Assembly: GCF_040529185.1 (NCBI RefSeq)
Contig: NZ_CP159510.1
Coordinates: 1,550,001 to 1,614,000, forward strand
DNA from: Sporolactobacillus sp. Y61
GTDB taxonomy: Bacteria; Bacillota; Bacilli; Bacillales; Sporolactobacillaceae
Direction: 5' to 3'
DNA: 64,000 nucleotides
In this document: piece after piece, positions 26,520-35,384 of the stretch
Layout: each line of letters opens with the position of its first letter
How positions within the stretch are numbered: the stretch's first letter is position 1
Translations under genes and position numbers: made by a program
The notes under the pieces: model-generated
Told to the model about the DNA's origin: nothing
Seen by the model: only the letters and a program-made list of their open reading frames with translations
Database searches by the model: none

Positions 26520-26911
26520 GATGTCATCCCTTTATCATTTGAATTAAAAATCTCCCTGTCTATTTTATAACATAAAACTAACGATTTCCTGAAGCACAGG
26601 AAACACATAGGATCTGGAGAAAAGGCGATGGTGGGAGGAAGCTGATTTTATGCCGGAAACGATGACTGATGCTGCTCCATCAGGGCGGTTTATTTTTTAT
26701 CCTGTTTCTGCTGTGAATACAAGATAAAAAGCTACCTTTTCGCTAAAACATTTTCTTTTCCTCCTAATTCCGCCAATAAATTATTTACACAAGGAAAAAT
26801 AGTCTAAAGAGATTAAGAAAAATGAACTATAATAGAGGATTTTTGTCGATTGATGTAGAAGTTATGGTTATGTGGAATTGTTACATATGTACATGTTTGG
26901 AGATGGGACGA
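26520..26911. other. Upstream region of the CRISPR-Cas locus
   Basis: AT-rich spacer marking the left border of the acquired locus. A 25-codon frame behind GGAGGAAG (ATG at 26651) is present but has no other support. The cas3 promoter is not obvious; TTTACA near 26785 is the best -35. An upstream in-frame ATG at 26822 exists for cas3, but it lacks a ribosome binding site. Confidence 0.4.
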
Positions 26912-29365
26912 ATGAGTTTGATTTCAAGACAATTTACTGCTCATTATAGAAGGGATGACCATAAACCACAATCAGTGAAAGATCATCTGTTAAAGGTGCG
27001 ACAACTTGCTGAGCATTATGCAAAAGCATTGAAAGTTAGCCATATAGCAGGATTGGCTGGTATGTTGCATGATGTGGGAAAGTACACTGATGCATTTCAA
27101 AATTATCTCTATATGGTCGTTTTTTATCCTGAAGAAGCTCCGAGACGTGGATCTGTTGATCACGCATCAGCAGGTGGAAAATTACTTTTTGAAATACTTC
27201 ATAACGCGAATCATAAAGATGTTTACAGTATAATATTGGCCGAAATAGTTGGGAATGTCATTATTTCTCATCATTCATATCTTTATGATTTTCTGGACCC
27301 GGATCTGGGGTCTCCATATCTGAAACGAGTTACAAAAAAAGAAGAAGACCTTCCAGGTTACGCAAAAGCTGTTAAAATTTTTTACCGGGAAATAATGTCC
27401 TATGATGATCTACATAATTATATTCAAGCAGCTGTTCATGAATTAAAACTTTACATAAAAAATAACCCCGGGAACATTATGGAAAAACTGACTTTACTTA
27501 TTCGCTTCATTTTTAGCTGCCTGATTGATGCAGATCGAACCAATACACGTGAGTTTGAAGAAAACAATCCAATCTCCTTACCTGTTGAACGAAAAATTCT
27601 TTTTCAACGCTACTATAGAAGTTTATTAAATTATCTTAATAAATTAAATGCGGACCAGACTTCATTTTCAACGATTAATGTGTTAAGAGAAAAAATGTCT
27701 TTACAATGTGATCAATTCGCTGAGAATGTTCCAGGAACCTATACGCTGTCGATTCCAACTGGTGGAGGGAAAACACTTGCAAGTTTGCGTTACGCCTTAA
27801 AGCATGCGCAAAAATATAATAAGAAGCAAATCATTTATGTTGTGCCTTATACAACAATTATTGAACAGAATGCTCAGGTTATCCGTCAAGTGTTGAAAGA
27901 TGATGAGCATATTCTGGAACACCATTCTAATCTGGTGATCGAAGATGAACAGGATAGCGAAATGGATGAAGGGAAATTATCCGTTCGTGAAAAACTGGAG
28001 CTGGCCAAAGACAATTGGGACTGTCCGATAATTCTAACAACAATGGTCCAGTTTCTGGATACTTTTTATAAACGCAGCTCACGAGATATTCGTCGGTTGC
28101 ATCACTTGACTCAGGCAGTCATAATTTTTGATGAAGTGCAAAAAGTTCCGATTCATTGTATCACACTTTTCAATCAGTCTCTGAACTTCCTGAAAACATT
28201 TGGACAATCAACAATCCTGCTCTGTACTGCAACACAACCGGCACTTGATTTTGTCAAACATCGCCTTGAAGTAAGCAGCGATGGAGAAATAGTCGGCAAT
28301 TTAGGACATGTATCCGAAGCGTTCAGACGGGTTGAGATCATTGATAAATCTTATCATAAAACATTTAATAATGAACAGCTTGCAGATTTTATCAATCAAT
28401 GTCTTCAAAAGATTAACAGTATGCTGGTCATACTCAACACGCGTACTGTTGTTCGCAACCTATACAGGATTTTAAAGGATCGCGTTCAGCCCATCAATCT
28501 TTTCCATCTGAGTACTTCAATGTGTGCAGCACACAGGGATAAGATTCTTTCGGAGATTAAAGAGTGCCTGAAGAACGGCGATAAGGTAATCTGCATAAGT
28601 ACGCAGTTAATTGAAGCAGGCGTTGATGTCAGCTTTGAGTGTGTCATCCGTTCTCTTGCCGGACTCGATTCAATTGCTCAGGCAGCCGGCCGATGCAACC
28701 GAAATGGTGAATACGATGGTCTGCGTAAGGTTTATATCATTGATCATTCAGAAGAGAAACTGGCTTCGCCTGCTTTGAAAGCAATTCGTGAGGGAAAATC
28801 TGTCACTAAGAAATTACTGGCTGATTTGCATCGCGATCCATCAAAATATGAAGGTAACATTTTATCAAAATCAGCCATGGATTGGTACTTTAAAAATTAT
28901 TTTTCGTTGATGCGTGACGAATTGGATTTTAACGTGAAACAACCGCAATCGACGATGGTTCATCTTCTGTATGACGATCAAAATACAGGTTATGCAAAAG
29001 CCTATAGTGAAAGCTATCATCATCGTCTTCCGCTGTGTCTTGTCAGCAGCCTGCGAACAGCCGCAGACAAATTCTATGTGATTAAAAATGCAACGACATC
29101 AGTTATTGTTCCATATGGTAAAGGAAAGGAGATCATTGCACAGCTGAGCAGTGAAAGGTCTATTGAGGACCTGGGCAACATACTAAAAAGAGCCCAACAC
29201 TATTCGGTAAATATGTATGAACAGGAAAAGATACGTCTGAGCCAGGCCAAACAATTATCATTCTATCTGGAAGGACAAATTATTGTTTTAAACGAGGCGT
29301 CATACAGTGATGAATATGGGTTGGATGTTGAAGGGGAGAGCAAACATGATCCGTATGTATATTAA
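26912..29365 (+). CDS. cas3: Cas3 helicase-nuclease, type I-C
   Basis: An 817-residue nuclease-helicase that degrades DNA marked by the Cascade complex. The N-terminal HD nuclease has H53-D54 in MLHDVGKYTDAF and the upstream DHLLKVRQLAEHY histidine. The helicase has Walker A IPTGGGKTLASL (about residue 286), DEVQKVP as the DExx box (about 406), SAT-like CTATQPA, and the C-terminal STQLIEAGVDVSFE and GRCNRNG motifs. I start at ATG 26912, nine bases after GGAG. A hairpin follows the stop and the remaining cas genes have their own promoter, so cas3 is a separate transcript. Confidence 0.95.
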   Translation: MSLISRQFTAHYRRDDHKPQSVKDHLLKVRQLAEHYAKALKVSHIAGLAGMLHDVGKYTDAFQNYLYMVVFYPEEAPRRGSVDHASAGGKLLFEILHNANHKDVYSIILAEIVGNVIISHHSYLYDFLDPDLGSPYLKRVTKKEEDLPGYAKAVKIFYREIMSYDDLHNYIQAAVHELKLYIKNNPGNIMEKLTLLIRFIFSCLIDADRTNTREFEENNPISLPVERKILFQRYYRSLLNYLNKLNADQTSFSTINVLREKMSLQCDQFAENVPGTYTLSIPTGGGKTLASLRYALKHAQKYNKKQIIYVVPYTTIIEQNAQVIRQVLKDDEHILEHHSNLVIEDEQDSEMDEGKLSVREKLELAKDNWDCPIILTTMVQFLDTFYKRSSRDIRRLHHLTQAVIIFDEVQKVPIHCITLFNQSLNFLKTFGQSTILLCTATQPALDFVKHRLEVSSDGEIVGNLGHVSEAFRRVEIIDKSYHKTFNNEQLADFINQCLQKINSMLVILNTRTVVRNLYRILKDRVQPINLFHLSTSMCAAHRDKILSEIKECLKNGDKVICISTQLIEAGVDVSFECVIRSLAGLDSIAQAAGRCNRNGEYDGLRKVYIIDHSEEKLASPALKAIREGKSVTKKLLADLHRDPSKYEGNILSKSAMDWYFKNYFSLMRDELDFNVKQPQSTMVHLLYDDQNTGYAKAYSESYHHRLPLCLVSSLRTAADKFYVIKNATTSVIVPYGKGKEIIAQLSSERSIEDLGNILKRAQHYSVNMYEQEKIRLSQAKQLSFYLEGQIIVLNEASYSDEYGLDVEGESKHDPYVY

Positions 29366-29394
29366 AAACCTATTAAAGGTTGTTAATAGGTTTT
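29366..29394 (+). terminator. Hairpin after cas3
   Basis: AAACCTATTA, loop of eight, TAATAGGTTTT directly after the cas3 stop. Short but with a T-run; separates cas3 from the cas5-cas2 operon. Confidence 0.6.
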
Positions 29395-29503
29395 CAATAA
29401 CAAACACATTATTATATTTTTCAATCCGCGCTTATCAAAGCGATGATCGTATTATAGCACACTTACTAAAATGAATAAAAAACAGTAAATTAATTTTCAT
29501 ATA

Positions 29504-29535
29504 ATAATGAGGTTTATATTTATAAACCTCATTAT
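29504..29535. promoter_or_regulatory. 15-bp-arm palindrome upstream of cas5c
   Basis: Perfect arms ATAATGAGGTTTATA and TATAAACCTCATTAT separated by TT. It ends seven bases before a strong -35 box. It could be an operator for an unlinked repressor or a hairpin isolating the transcript. No regulator gene is adjacent. Confidence 0.75.
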
Positions 29536-29541
29536 ATGTTA

Positions 29542-29569
29542 TTGACATAATTAAAATATGGTATATAGT
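29542..29569 (+). promoter_or_regulatory. Promoter of the cas5c-cas8c-cas7-cas4-cas1-cas2 operon
   Basis: Consensus TTGACA, 16 bp, TATAGT. The cas5c start is about 125 bp downstream, leaving a leader that contains a seven-codon minicistron. Confidence 0.75.
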
Positions 29570-29627
29570 GGGAATAGGACAAGTTCATCAAAATATGAAG
29601 TTCAACAAATGAGTAGGAGGGGGCAAC

Positions 29628-29651
29628 ATGGATGGGAAAAAGTACCCTTAA
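29628..29651 (+). CDS. Seven-codon leader minicistron
   Basis: AGGAGGGGG, four bases, ATG, then six codons and TAA (M-D-G-K-K-Y-P). The ribosome binding site is stronger than that of most real genes here. It lies in the cas5c leader, 44 bp before the cas5c start. A translated leader peptide that tunes cas expression is possible; it may equally be chance. Confidence 0.35.
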   Translation: MDGKKYP

Positions 29652-29695
29652 ATCATTCCATTGTGAAACCATCATTTTCAATGGAGGTGATAAAG

Positions 29696-30418
29696 ATGAA
29701 GAATGCCTATGAATTTGTTGTCTACGGCCACTATGGATTATTCACTGATCCGCTGACAAAAATAGGGGGAGAGAAGAGCAGTTACCCGATTCCCCCATAC
29801 CAGGCGTTGAAAGGAATTGCAGAATCCATATATTGGAAGCCGACGATCGTCCATTATATTGACGCTGTCCGAATTATGAATGTGATCCGAATGGAGTCCA
29901 AGGGCATACGTCCAATTGAGTATAGTGGGGGGAATACTCTGGCAAATTATACTTATTTGAAAGAACCCAGATATATCGTGAAGGGACACTTTGAGTTTAA
30001 CATGAACCGTCCTGATCTGGAGCCAGACCGGAACGAAGGAAAGCACTTTAGCATTTTTCAACGAGCCTTGAAGGCAGGCGGACGTCGGGACATTTTCCTG
30101 GGGACCCGCGAATGCCAGGGATATGTCGAACCTTGCTCATTCGATGAAGGCACCGGTTATTATGATAATCAGCAGGAAGATGTGTATTTCGGTACCATGG
30201 TTCATGGCATTTCTTATCCCGATGAAACTGGAAGAAATGAACTTGAAGTTCGCCTCTGGCGGCCGGTTATGCATAAAGGCGTGATTCGATTTATCCGTCC
30301 GGAAGCGTGTACACTCGTAAAAAAAGTAAAAGACATGGTTCCAAAGAAGTTTCAATTGAATGACATTGAAACGGCGGAGACCCTGCTTGAAGATATGGAA
30401 AGGGGGGCCGGACATTGA
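29696..30418 (+). CDS. cas5: Cas5c (Cas5d), crRNA-processing endonuclease
   Basis: A 240-residue RAMP protein. In type I-C it replaces Cas6 by cutting pre-crRNA and then holds the 5' handle in Cascade. From the ATG at 29696, behind GGAGGTGA, the residues Y46 (ESIYWKP), K116 and H117 (EGKHFSIF) fall exactly at the catalytic positions described for the Bacillus halodurans enzyme, which supports this start over the longer open frame. The cas8c TTG start overlaps its stop codon. Confidence 0.95.
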   Translation: MKNAYEFVVYGHYGLFTDPLTKIGGEKSSYPIPPYQALKGIAESIYWKPTIVHYIDAVRIMNVIRMESKGIRPIEYSGGNTLANYTYLKEPRYIVKGHFEFNMNRPDLEPDRNEGKHFSIFQRALKAGGRRDIFLGTRECQGYVEPCSFDEGTGYYDNQQEDVYFGTMVHGISYPDETGRNELEVRLWRPVMHKGVIRFIRPEACTLVKKVKDMVPKKFQLNDIETAETLLEDMERGAGH

Positions 30419-32325
30419 GCTTCTTAATGAACCTGTATGAAACCTATGAAGCTAATAAGGACTTTATAGGAAAAGTTGAAAAAACTCACAGCGGAAAGTC
30501 GTTTATGCTGCTTCCCATTTCTCACACAACACAAACGGCTCATATTGAGGTCAGTGTGAATGAGGATGGTTCTTTTCACACAGCGTATGTTATTGAAGAC
30601 AAGAATGACCGGGACACCGTCATTCCGTGCACCGAGGATTCCGCAAGCCGTGCAGGCGCAGCTAACGCCCCATATCCATTACACGATAAACTTAACTATG
30701 TAGCAGGAGACTATGCAACATATGGAGGAACATCTAAGAATAAGGAAGAGTATACAAAATACATTACAAACCTAAAAAAGTGGGCAGAGTCTGCTTATGC
30801 TTGTCCTCAGATAAAAAGTATTTATACCTATCTGAGTAAGCAATGCCTGATTAAGGATCTTGTTACTGAGAAAGTCCTTTGGCTGGATGAAAATGGTCAC
30901 TTAATCAGAAAATGGAAAGAAAAATACAAGCCTCTCTGTGGTGGGGTGAAACCGGTTATTTTTTCGGCTGTTTCATCAGATCAGGGCAGTGCCTTTGTCC
31001 GGTTTACTGTTTACTCACAAAATAGAATCATGCCTGAAACCTGGAAAGATAAAAATGTCTATGATTCTTTCATTGATTTTTATAACAATCAACTGCATGA
31101 CAAAAAGCTCTGCTATGTGACAGGAAAGCAATTACCGGCGACCGGGAAGCATGCAAACAAGATCAGAAATTCGGGAGACAAGGCTAAGCTAATCTCCTCA
31201 AATGATGACAGAGGTTTTACATTCAGAGGACGATTTGAAAACAGTGAAGAGGCAGCTACCATTAGCTATGAAGTCTCTCAAAAAGCACACAATGCATTGA
31301 AATGGCTGATCCGGCGTCAGGCAAGAATTGTTGATAACCGAGTTTTTCTGGTGTGGTCAATTGACAATCATACATTGCCTGATCCAAATGATGATATATA
31401 TGATATTTCCAAATTAAGTTCTGCAGATGAGGCTATCGAACGTAGTGCTTATACAAATAAAGAATTTGCTGAGCAGTTCAGCAAAGCCATGGATGGTTTC
31501 CACAACAGTCTGGATCACAATGAGAAAGTAAATATTGTAATTCTTGATTCTGCGACAACTGGACGGTTAGCTGTTCTTTATTACCGAAATATGCAGCAGG
31601 ACATTTATTTTCAGCGGCTGATCAACTGGCATTCGCAATGTGTCTGGTGTCACAATTACAGACGTGGAAAGGACAAACAGGCACAACCTTATTTTGGTGC
31701 TCCTGCGACAAAGGATATTGCTTTTGCAGCTTATGGACCAAATGCAAGTGACAAGATTATAAAGAACCTAATGGAAAGAATACTGCCAGTTATCGTTGAT
31801 GAGCAAAGAATACCCACGGATATTGTTCGGTCGAGCTTTTTTCGATCAACCAGACCGGAAGCAATGGAAAGATGGGAATGGGAAAAGACTTTGAGTATCA
31901 CCTGTGCTTTGATAAATCGGCAGGAATTTGAACAGAAAAAGAGGGGATACACTGTGGTATTGGACGAACAACAAACAGATCGAAATTACTTATTTGGACG
32001 ACTGCTGGCTATCGCTGATGTACTGGAGCATCGTGCGTTGAAGTCGGAAGATTGGCGGCTCAGTAATGCAATGAGATATATGAACGAATTTTCAGAACAT
32101 CCTGAACGGACATGGAAAACCATACAGGCAAGCCTTATTCCCTATCAGGCAAAACTTGGTCGGGGAGGATGGTACCTGACTCAGCTTATTGACGATGTAT
32201 CTTCTAAATTCAGTTTTGACAAATTTAATAATGAACCTTTGAATGGTAAGTTTCTGCTCGGCTTTTACAGCCAGCGCTATCAGCTTTATCAAAAGAAGCC
32301 GAATGTAGCATCTGTTAACGAATAA
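30415..32325 (+). CDS. cas8c: Cas8c (Csd1), Cascade large subunit
   Basis: A 636-residue type I-C large subunit that recognises the PAM and contacts the target strand. The opening [17 protein letters not shown] is typical of Csd1. [17 protein letters not shown] and [20 protein letters not shown] are other family segments. I accept a TTG start at 30415 because GGGGGG lies eight bases upstream and the codon overlaps the cas5c stop; the next ATG is four codons on. The C-terminal part carries an internal start for Cas11c. Confidence 0.92.
   Translation: MSFLMNLYETYEANKDFIGKVEKTHSGKSFMLLPISHTTQTAHIEVSVNEDGSFHTAYVIEDKNDRDTVIPCTEDSASRAGAANAPYPLHDKLNYVAGDYATYGGTSKNKEEYTKYITNLKKWAESAYACPQIKSIYTYLSKQCLIKDLVTEKVLWLDENGHLIRKWKEKYKPLCGGVKPVIFSAVSSDQGSAFVRFTVYSQNRIMPETWKDKNVYDSFIDFYNNQLHDKKLCYVTGKQLPATGKHANKIRNSGDKAKLISSNDDRGFTFRGRFENSEEAATISYEVSQKAHNALKWLIRRQARIVDNRVFLVWSIDNHTLPDPNDDIYDISKLSSADEAIERSAYTNKEFAEQFSKAMDGFHNSLDHNEKVNIVILDSATTGRLAVLYYRNMQQDIYFQRLINWHSQCVWCHNYRRGKDKQAQPYFGAPATKDIAFAAYGPNASDKIIKNLMERILPVIVDEQRIPTDIVRSSFFRSTRPEAMERWEWEKTLSITCALINRQEFEQKKRGYTVVLDEQQTDRNYLFGRLLAIADVLEHRALKSEDWRLSNAMRYMNEFSEHPERTWKTIQASLIPYQAKLGRGGWYLTQLIDDVSSKFSFDKFNNEPLNGKFLLGFYSQRYQLYQKKPNVASVNE
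31954..32325 (+). CDS. cas11c: Probable internally translated Cas11c small subunit
   Basis: An in-frame GTG (codon 514 of cas8c) follows AGAGGGG at seven bases and would give a 123-residue protein identical to the Cas8c C-terminus, beginning [15 protein letters not shown]. Type I-C systems are known to make their small subunit by internal translation of cas8c, and the size agrees. The ribosome binding site is seen directly; production is inferred. Confidence 0.6.
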   Translation: MVLDEQQTDRNYLFGRLLAIADVLEHRALKSEDWRLSNAMRYMNEFSEHPERTWKTIQASLIPYQAKLGRGGWYLTQLIDDVSSKFSFDKFNNEPLNGKFLLGFYSQRYQLYQKKPNVASVNE

Positions 32326-32374
32326 AAAGACAAACTAATATTATGAAAATTTTAAATAATTGGGAGAGATTCAT

Positions 32375-33235
32375 ATGACAATTCTTGATCATAAAATTGA
32401 TTTTGCCGTTCTACTAACTGTTACTAAGGCCAACCCAAATGGGGATCCGCTGAACGGAAATCGTCCAAGACAGAATTTTGAAGGATATGGAGAAATCTCC
32501 GATGTTGCAATCAAGCGCAAGATAAGAAATCGACTTCAGGACATGGGTGAAGCTATTTTCGTTCAGTCTAATGATCGGACAACAGATCAGTTCAGTAGTC
32601 TGCGAGAAAGGGCAGATGGAAATGAGAAATTAAAAGAAATTGCAAAAGACAAGAAAAAATCCAGCGATGATTATGCGGCTGCAGCATGCGAGACATGGAT
32701 TGATGTTCGAAGCTTCGGTCAAGTGTTTGCCTTTAAAGCAAGCGGCGGGAAGGGAGTTTCTGTCGGCGTCCGTGGGCCCGTTACGGTGCAGACTGCGGTC
32801 AGCATTGCCCCAATTGATATTTCAAGCATGCAGATCACTAAGAGTGTGAATTCTGAGCCAGGTGAAGGTAGAGGATCGGATACAATGGGCATGAAGCATC
32901 GTGTTGACTTTGGACTCTACCGTTTTAATGGGAGCATTAATACACAGCTTGCAGAAAAAACAGGTTTTACAAATGAAGACGCGATTAAAATTAAAGAAGC
33001 GCTCCTATCCCTTTTCGAAAATGATGCATCATCTGCCCGCCCGGAAGGAAGCATGGAGGTTTACAAAGTATATTGGTGGGAACACAGAAATAAACTTGGC
33101 CAGTATTCTTCGGCTAAGGTTCACCATTCTCTTGAAGTAAAGCCTGCTGTTGAGTTGCCGAAAAAGCTGGAGGACTATGAAATTACGCTGGATAAGTTGG
33201 ACGGACTGGAAGTCGAAGAGTTAAATGGCAGATAA
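32375..33235 (+). CDS. cas7: Cas7c (Csd2), Cascade backbone
   Basis: A 286-residue RAMP protein that polymerises along the crRNA spacer. The N-terminal KANPNGDPLNGNRPRQNFEG and the SVGVRGPVTVQTAVSI and GMKHRVDFGLYRFNG stretches mark the Csd2 family. The start is the ATG behind GGGAGAG. Its last 11 bases overlap cas4. Confidence 0.95.
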   Translation: MTILDHKIDFAVLLTVTKANPNGDPLNGNRPRQNFEGYGEISDVAIKRKIRNRLQDMGEAIFVQSNDRTTDQFSSLRERADGNEKLKEIAKDKKKSSDDYAAAACETWIDVRSFGQVFAFKASGGKGVSVGVRGPVTVQTAVSIAPIDISSMQITKSVNSEPGEGRGSDTMGMKHRVDFGLYRFNGSINTQLAEKTGFTNEDAIKIKEALLSLFENDASSARPEGSMEVYKVYWWEHRNKLGQYSSAKVHHSLEVKPAVELPKKLEDYEITLDKLDGLEVEELNGR

Positions 33236-33887
33236 TGAGAATGATGACTATCTTATGCTATCCGGCATTCAGCATTTCCAGTTCTGCAGAAGACAATGGG
33301 CATTGATTCACATCGAACAACAATGGGATGAGAATGTACAGACCATCGAGGGTCAATTTCTCCATCGGAATGCTGATCAGCCGTTTATACGAGAAAAACG
33401 AGGCAATAAATTAGTTGTAAGAGCTATGCCTGTCAAATCACATAAATTGAAAATTAACGGTATTTGTGATGTTGTTGAATTTACTAAGGATGACAAGCAA
33501 GGTGTCACAATTAACGGTATGGATGGCAAGTATACACCTTACCCCATTGAATATAAGCATGGCAGGCCTAAAGTCGATGATGCCGATGTCCTGCAACTTG
33601 CAGCACAGGCGATGTGTCTCGAAGAAATGCTGCTCTGTGAGGTGCCAAAGGGATATATTTTTTACAATGAGATTAAACACAGAATTGAAGTGGCATTGAA
33701 CGACTCTATTAAATCAAAAGTTACGTCAATGGTTTCTGAGATGCAGGAATATTATAAAAAACGCTATACGCCAAAGGTTCGAACAGGTTCATACTGCAGG
33801 AGTTGCTCACTTCAAAATATATGCTTACCTGAGTTGATAAAAAAACGCTCAGTTAAGAGCTATATTGAAGGGAAAATTAATGAATGA
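33225..33887 (+). CDS. cas4: Cas4 exonuclease of the adaptation module
   Basis: A 220-residue RecB-like nuclease with a [4Fe-4S] cluster; it trims and PAM-selects new spacers with Cas1-Cas2. The cluster cysteines are in FQFCRRQWALI and in CRSCSLQNICLPEL. The nuclease residues include the Asp in KVDDADVLQL and the lysine-containing YPIEYKHGRPK. It overlaps cas7 by 11 bp and cas1 by 4 bp. Confidence 0.93.
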   Translation: MADNENDDYLMLSGIQHFQFCRRQWALIHIEQQWDENVQTIEGQFLHRNADQPFIREKRGNKLVVRAMPVKSHKLKINGICDVVEFTKDDKQGVTINGMDGKYTPYPIEYKHGRPKVDDADVLQLAAQAMCLEEMLLCEVPKGYIFYNEIKHRIEVALNDSIKSKVTSMVSEMQEYYKKRYTPKVRTGSYCRSCSLQNICLPELIKKRSVKSYIEGKINE

Positions 33888-34915
33888 AAAAGCTCTTAAA
33901 TACCCTGTATATTACTCAGCCGGACACTTATATATCTTTAGATGGTGACAACATCGTTTTATCCAGAGATAGAGAAAAGATTGGACGACTCCCGCTTCAT
34001 AATCTAGAATCCGTTGTGGCTTTTGGCTATACAGGAGCCAGTCCCGCACTAATGGGCTATTGTGCCGAACACAATATTTCAATTTCTTTTCTGACTATAA
34101 ATGGCCGGTTTTTGGCTCGTGTTATTGGTAAAAGCAGAGGCAACGTCGTCCTTAGAAAGAAACAGTACCGCGTTTCTGATAGTGAAGAGGGGTCGGCTGC
34201 AATTGCACGAAATTTTATCATTGGGAAAGTATACAACCATAAATGGATACTGGAGCGTGTAACTCGTGATTATCCTTTGCGGGTTAATGTTCCGGATTTT
34301 AAACGAGCTTCACACGGTCTGTCCCTGTTAATTAAAGATATACGTGAATGTGAGGATCTGGAACGTCTGAGAGGTTTGGAAGGACAGGCAGCAATCTGCT
34401 ATTTCGAAAAGTTTGACAGCATGATTCTTCAGCAGAAAGAAGACTTTGTATTTAAAGGACGAACACGAAGACCACCAATGGATAATGTGAATGCGATGTT
34501 GTCATTTGCTTATACACTGCTGGCGAATGACATGACTTCGGCACTCGAAGGAGTGGGATTGGATGCGTATGTTGGATTTCTGCATCGCGATCGGCCTGGA
34601 CGAGCTTCGCTTGCACTCGATCTAATGGAAGAACTTCGTGGAGTATATGCAGATCGCTTTGTACTATCTCAAATAAATAAGAAAGTAGTGCATGCAGATG
34701 ATTTCTTAAAAAAGGAAAATGGTGCAGTCATCATGACTGAAGATGCACGAAAAAACTTTTTGAAGGCATGGCAGAACAGGAAGCAAGAGAAAATCATGCA
34801 TCCGTTCTTAAAAGAAAAAATTACATGGGGGCTTGTACCTCATACACAGGCCTTACTATTAGCCCGTTTTTTGAGAAATGATCTTGATGAATATCCGCCA
34901 TTTTTATGGAAGTAG
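33884..34915 (+). CDS. cas1: Cas1 integrase
   Basis: A 343-residue metal-dependent integrase, type I-C subgroup. The catalytic triad is E166 (LEGQAAICYFEKF), H234 (GFLHRDRPGRASLALDLMEE) and D246. The N-terminal beta-domain starts KKLLNTLYITQPDTYISLDG. It overlaps cas4 by 4 bp and is followed 13 bp later by cas2. Confidence 0.96.
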   Translation: MKKLLNTLYITQPDTYISLDGDNIVLSRDREKIGRLPLHNLESVVAFGYTGASPALMGYCAEHNISISFLTINGRFLARVIGKSRGNVVLRKKQYRVSDSEEGSAAIARNFIIGKVYNHKWILERVTRDYPLRVNVPDFKRASHGLSLLIKDIRECEDLERLRGLEGQAAICYFEKFDSMILQQKEDFVFKGRTRRPPMDNVNAMLSFAYTLLANDMTSALEGVGLDAYVGFLHRDRPGRASLALDLMEELRGVYADRFVLSQINKKVVHADDFLKKENGAVIMTEDARKNFLKAWQNRKQEKIMHPFLKEKITWGLVPHTQALLLARFLRNDLDEYPPFLWK

Positions 34916-34928
34916 GTGTTGCACGTTG

Positions 34929-35216
34929 ATGGTTGTAGTTACTTATGATGTCAGTACGGTGACATCTGCCGGTCAAAAAAGGCTGAGAAAAGTGGCTAAA
35001 ATATGCCAGAACTATGGGTTACGTGTTCAGAATTCAGTGTTTGAGTGCGTTATTGATGCCACTCAATTTGCAACATTAAAAATAAGACTCGCCAGTACTA
35101 TAGACAAAAAATTGGATAGTCTCAGATTTTATCAACTTGGGAATAACTACAAAAATAAAATTGAACATATTGGTAATAAGGAAACTATAGATGTTGAAGG
35201 CCCGTTGATGTTCTAG
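34929..35216 (+). CDS. cas2: Cas2 adaptation protein
   Basis: A 95-residue ferredoxin-like-fold protein that forms the core of the spacer integrase. MVVVTYDVSTVTSAGQKRL gives the first strand with its conserved Asp; QNSVFECVIDATQF follows. I start at ATG 34929 with AAGTAGGTG upstream. The longer open frame back into cas1 is not needed. Confidence 0.95.
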   Translation: MVVVTYDVSTVTSAGQKRLRKVAKICQNYGLRVQNSVFECVIDATQFATLKIRLASTIDKKLDSLRFYQLGNNYKNKIEHIGNKETIDVEGPLMF

Positions 35217-35268
35217 TGCGAATGTGAAGCACACAGAAATTCCAGGAATCATTCGCACCCATTTTTTT
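35216..35268 (+). terminator. Inverted repeat and T-run at the end of the cas operon
   Basis: GTGCGAATG (from the last base of the cas2 stop) and CATTCGCAC are separated by 25 bases and followed by seven T. The long loop makes it a weaker terminator. Confidence 0.55.
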
Positions 35269-35384
35269 GGAATATATATTCAATATATGTAAAATTATGT
35301 TAATTTTATGTATGTTTTATGTCTTTTTAGCGCGATTTCATGAAATAGGGGATATCTTTTTAACTGAAATCATGATAAATCGCC
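35269..35384 (+). promoter_or_regulatory. CRISPR leader
   Basis: A very AT-rich stretch directly before the first perfect repeat and directly after cas2. It contains TTATG/TTTTATG-type motifs. Its position and the degenerate repeats at the opposite end of the array show that new spacers enter here and that crRNA transcription runs rightward. Confidence 0.75.

Noticed and set aside
26651..26728. 25-codon frame behind GGAGGAAG upstream of cas3
   Set aside because: Only the ribosome binding site supports it; no promoter, terminator or family.
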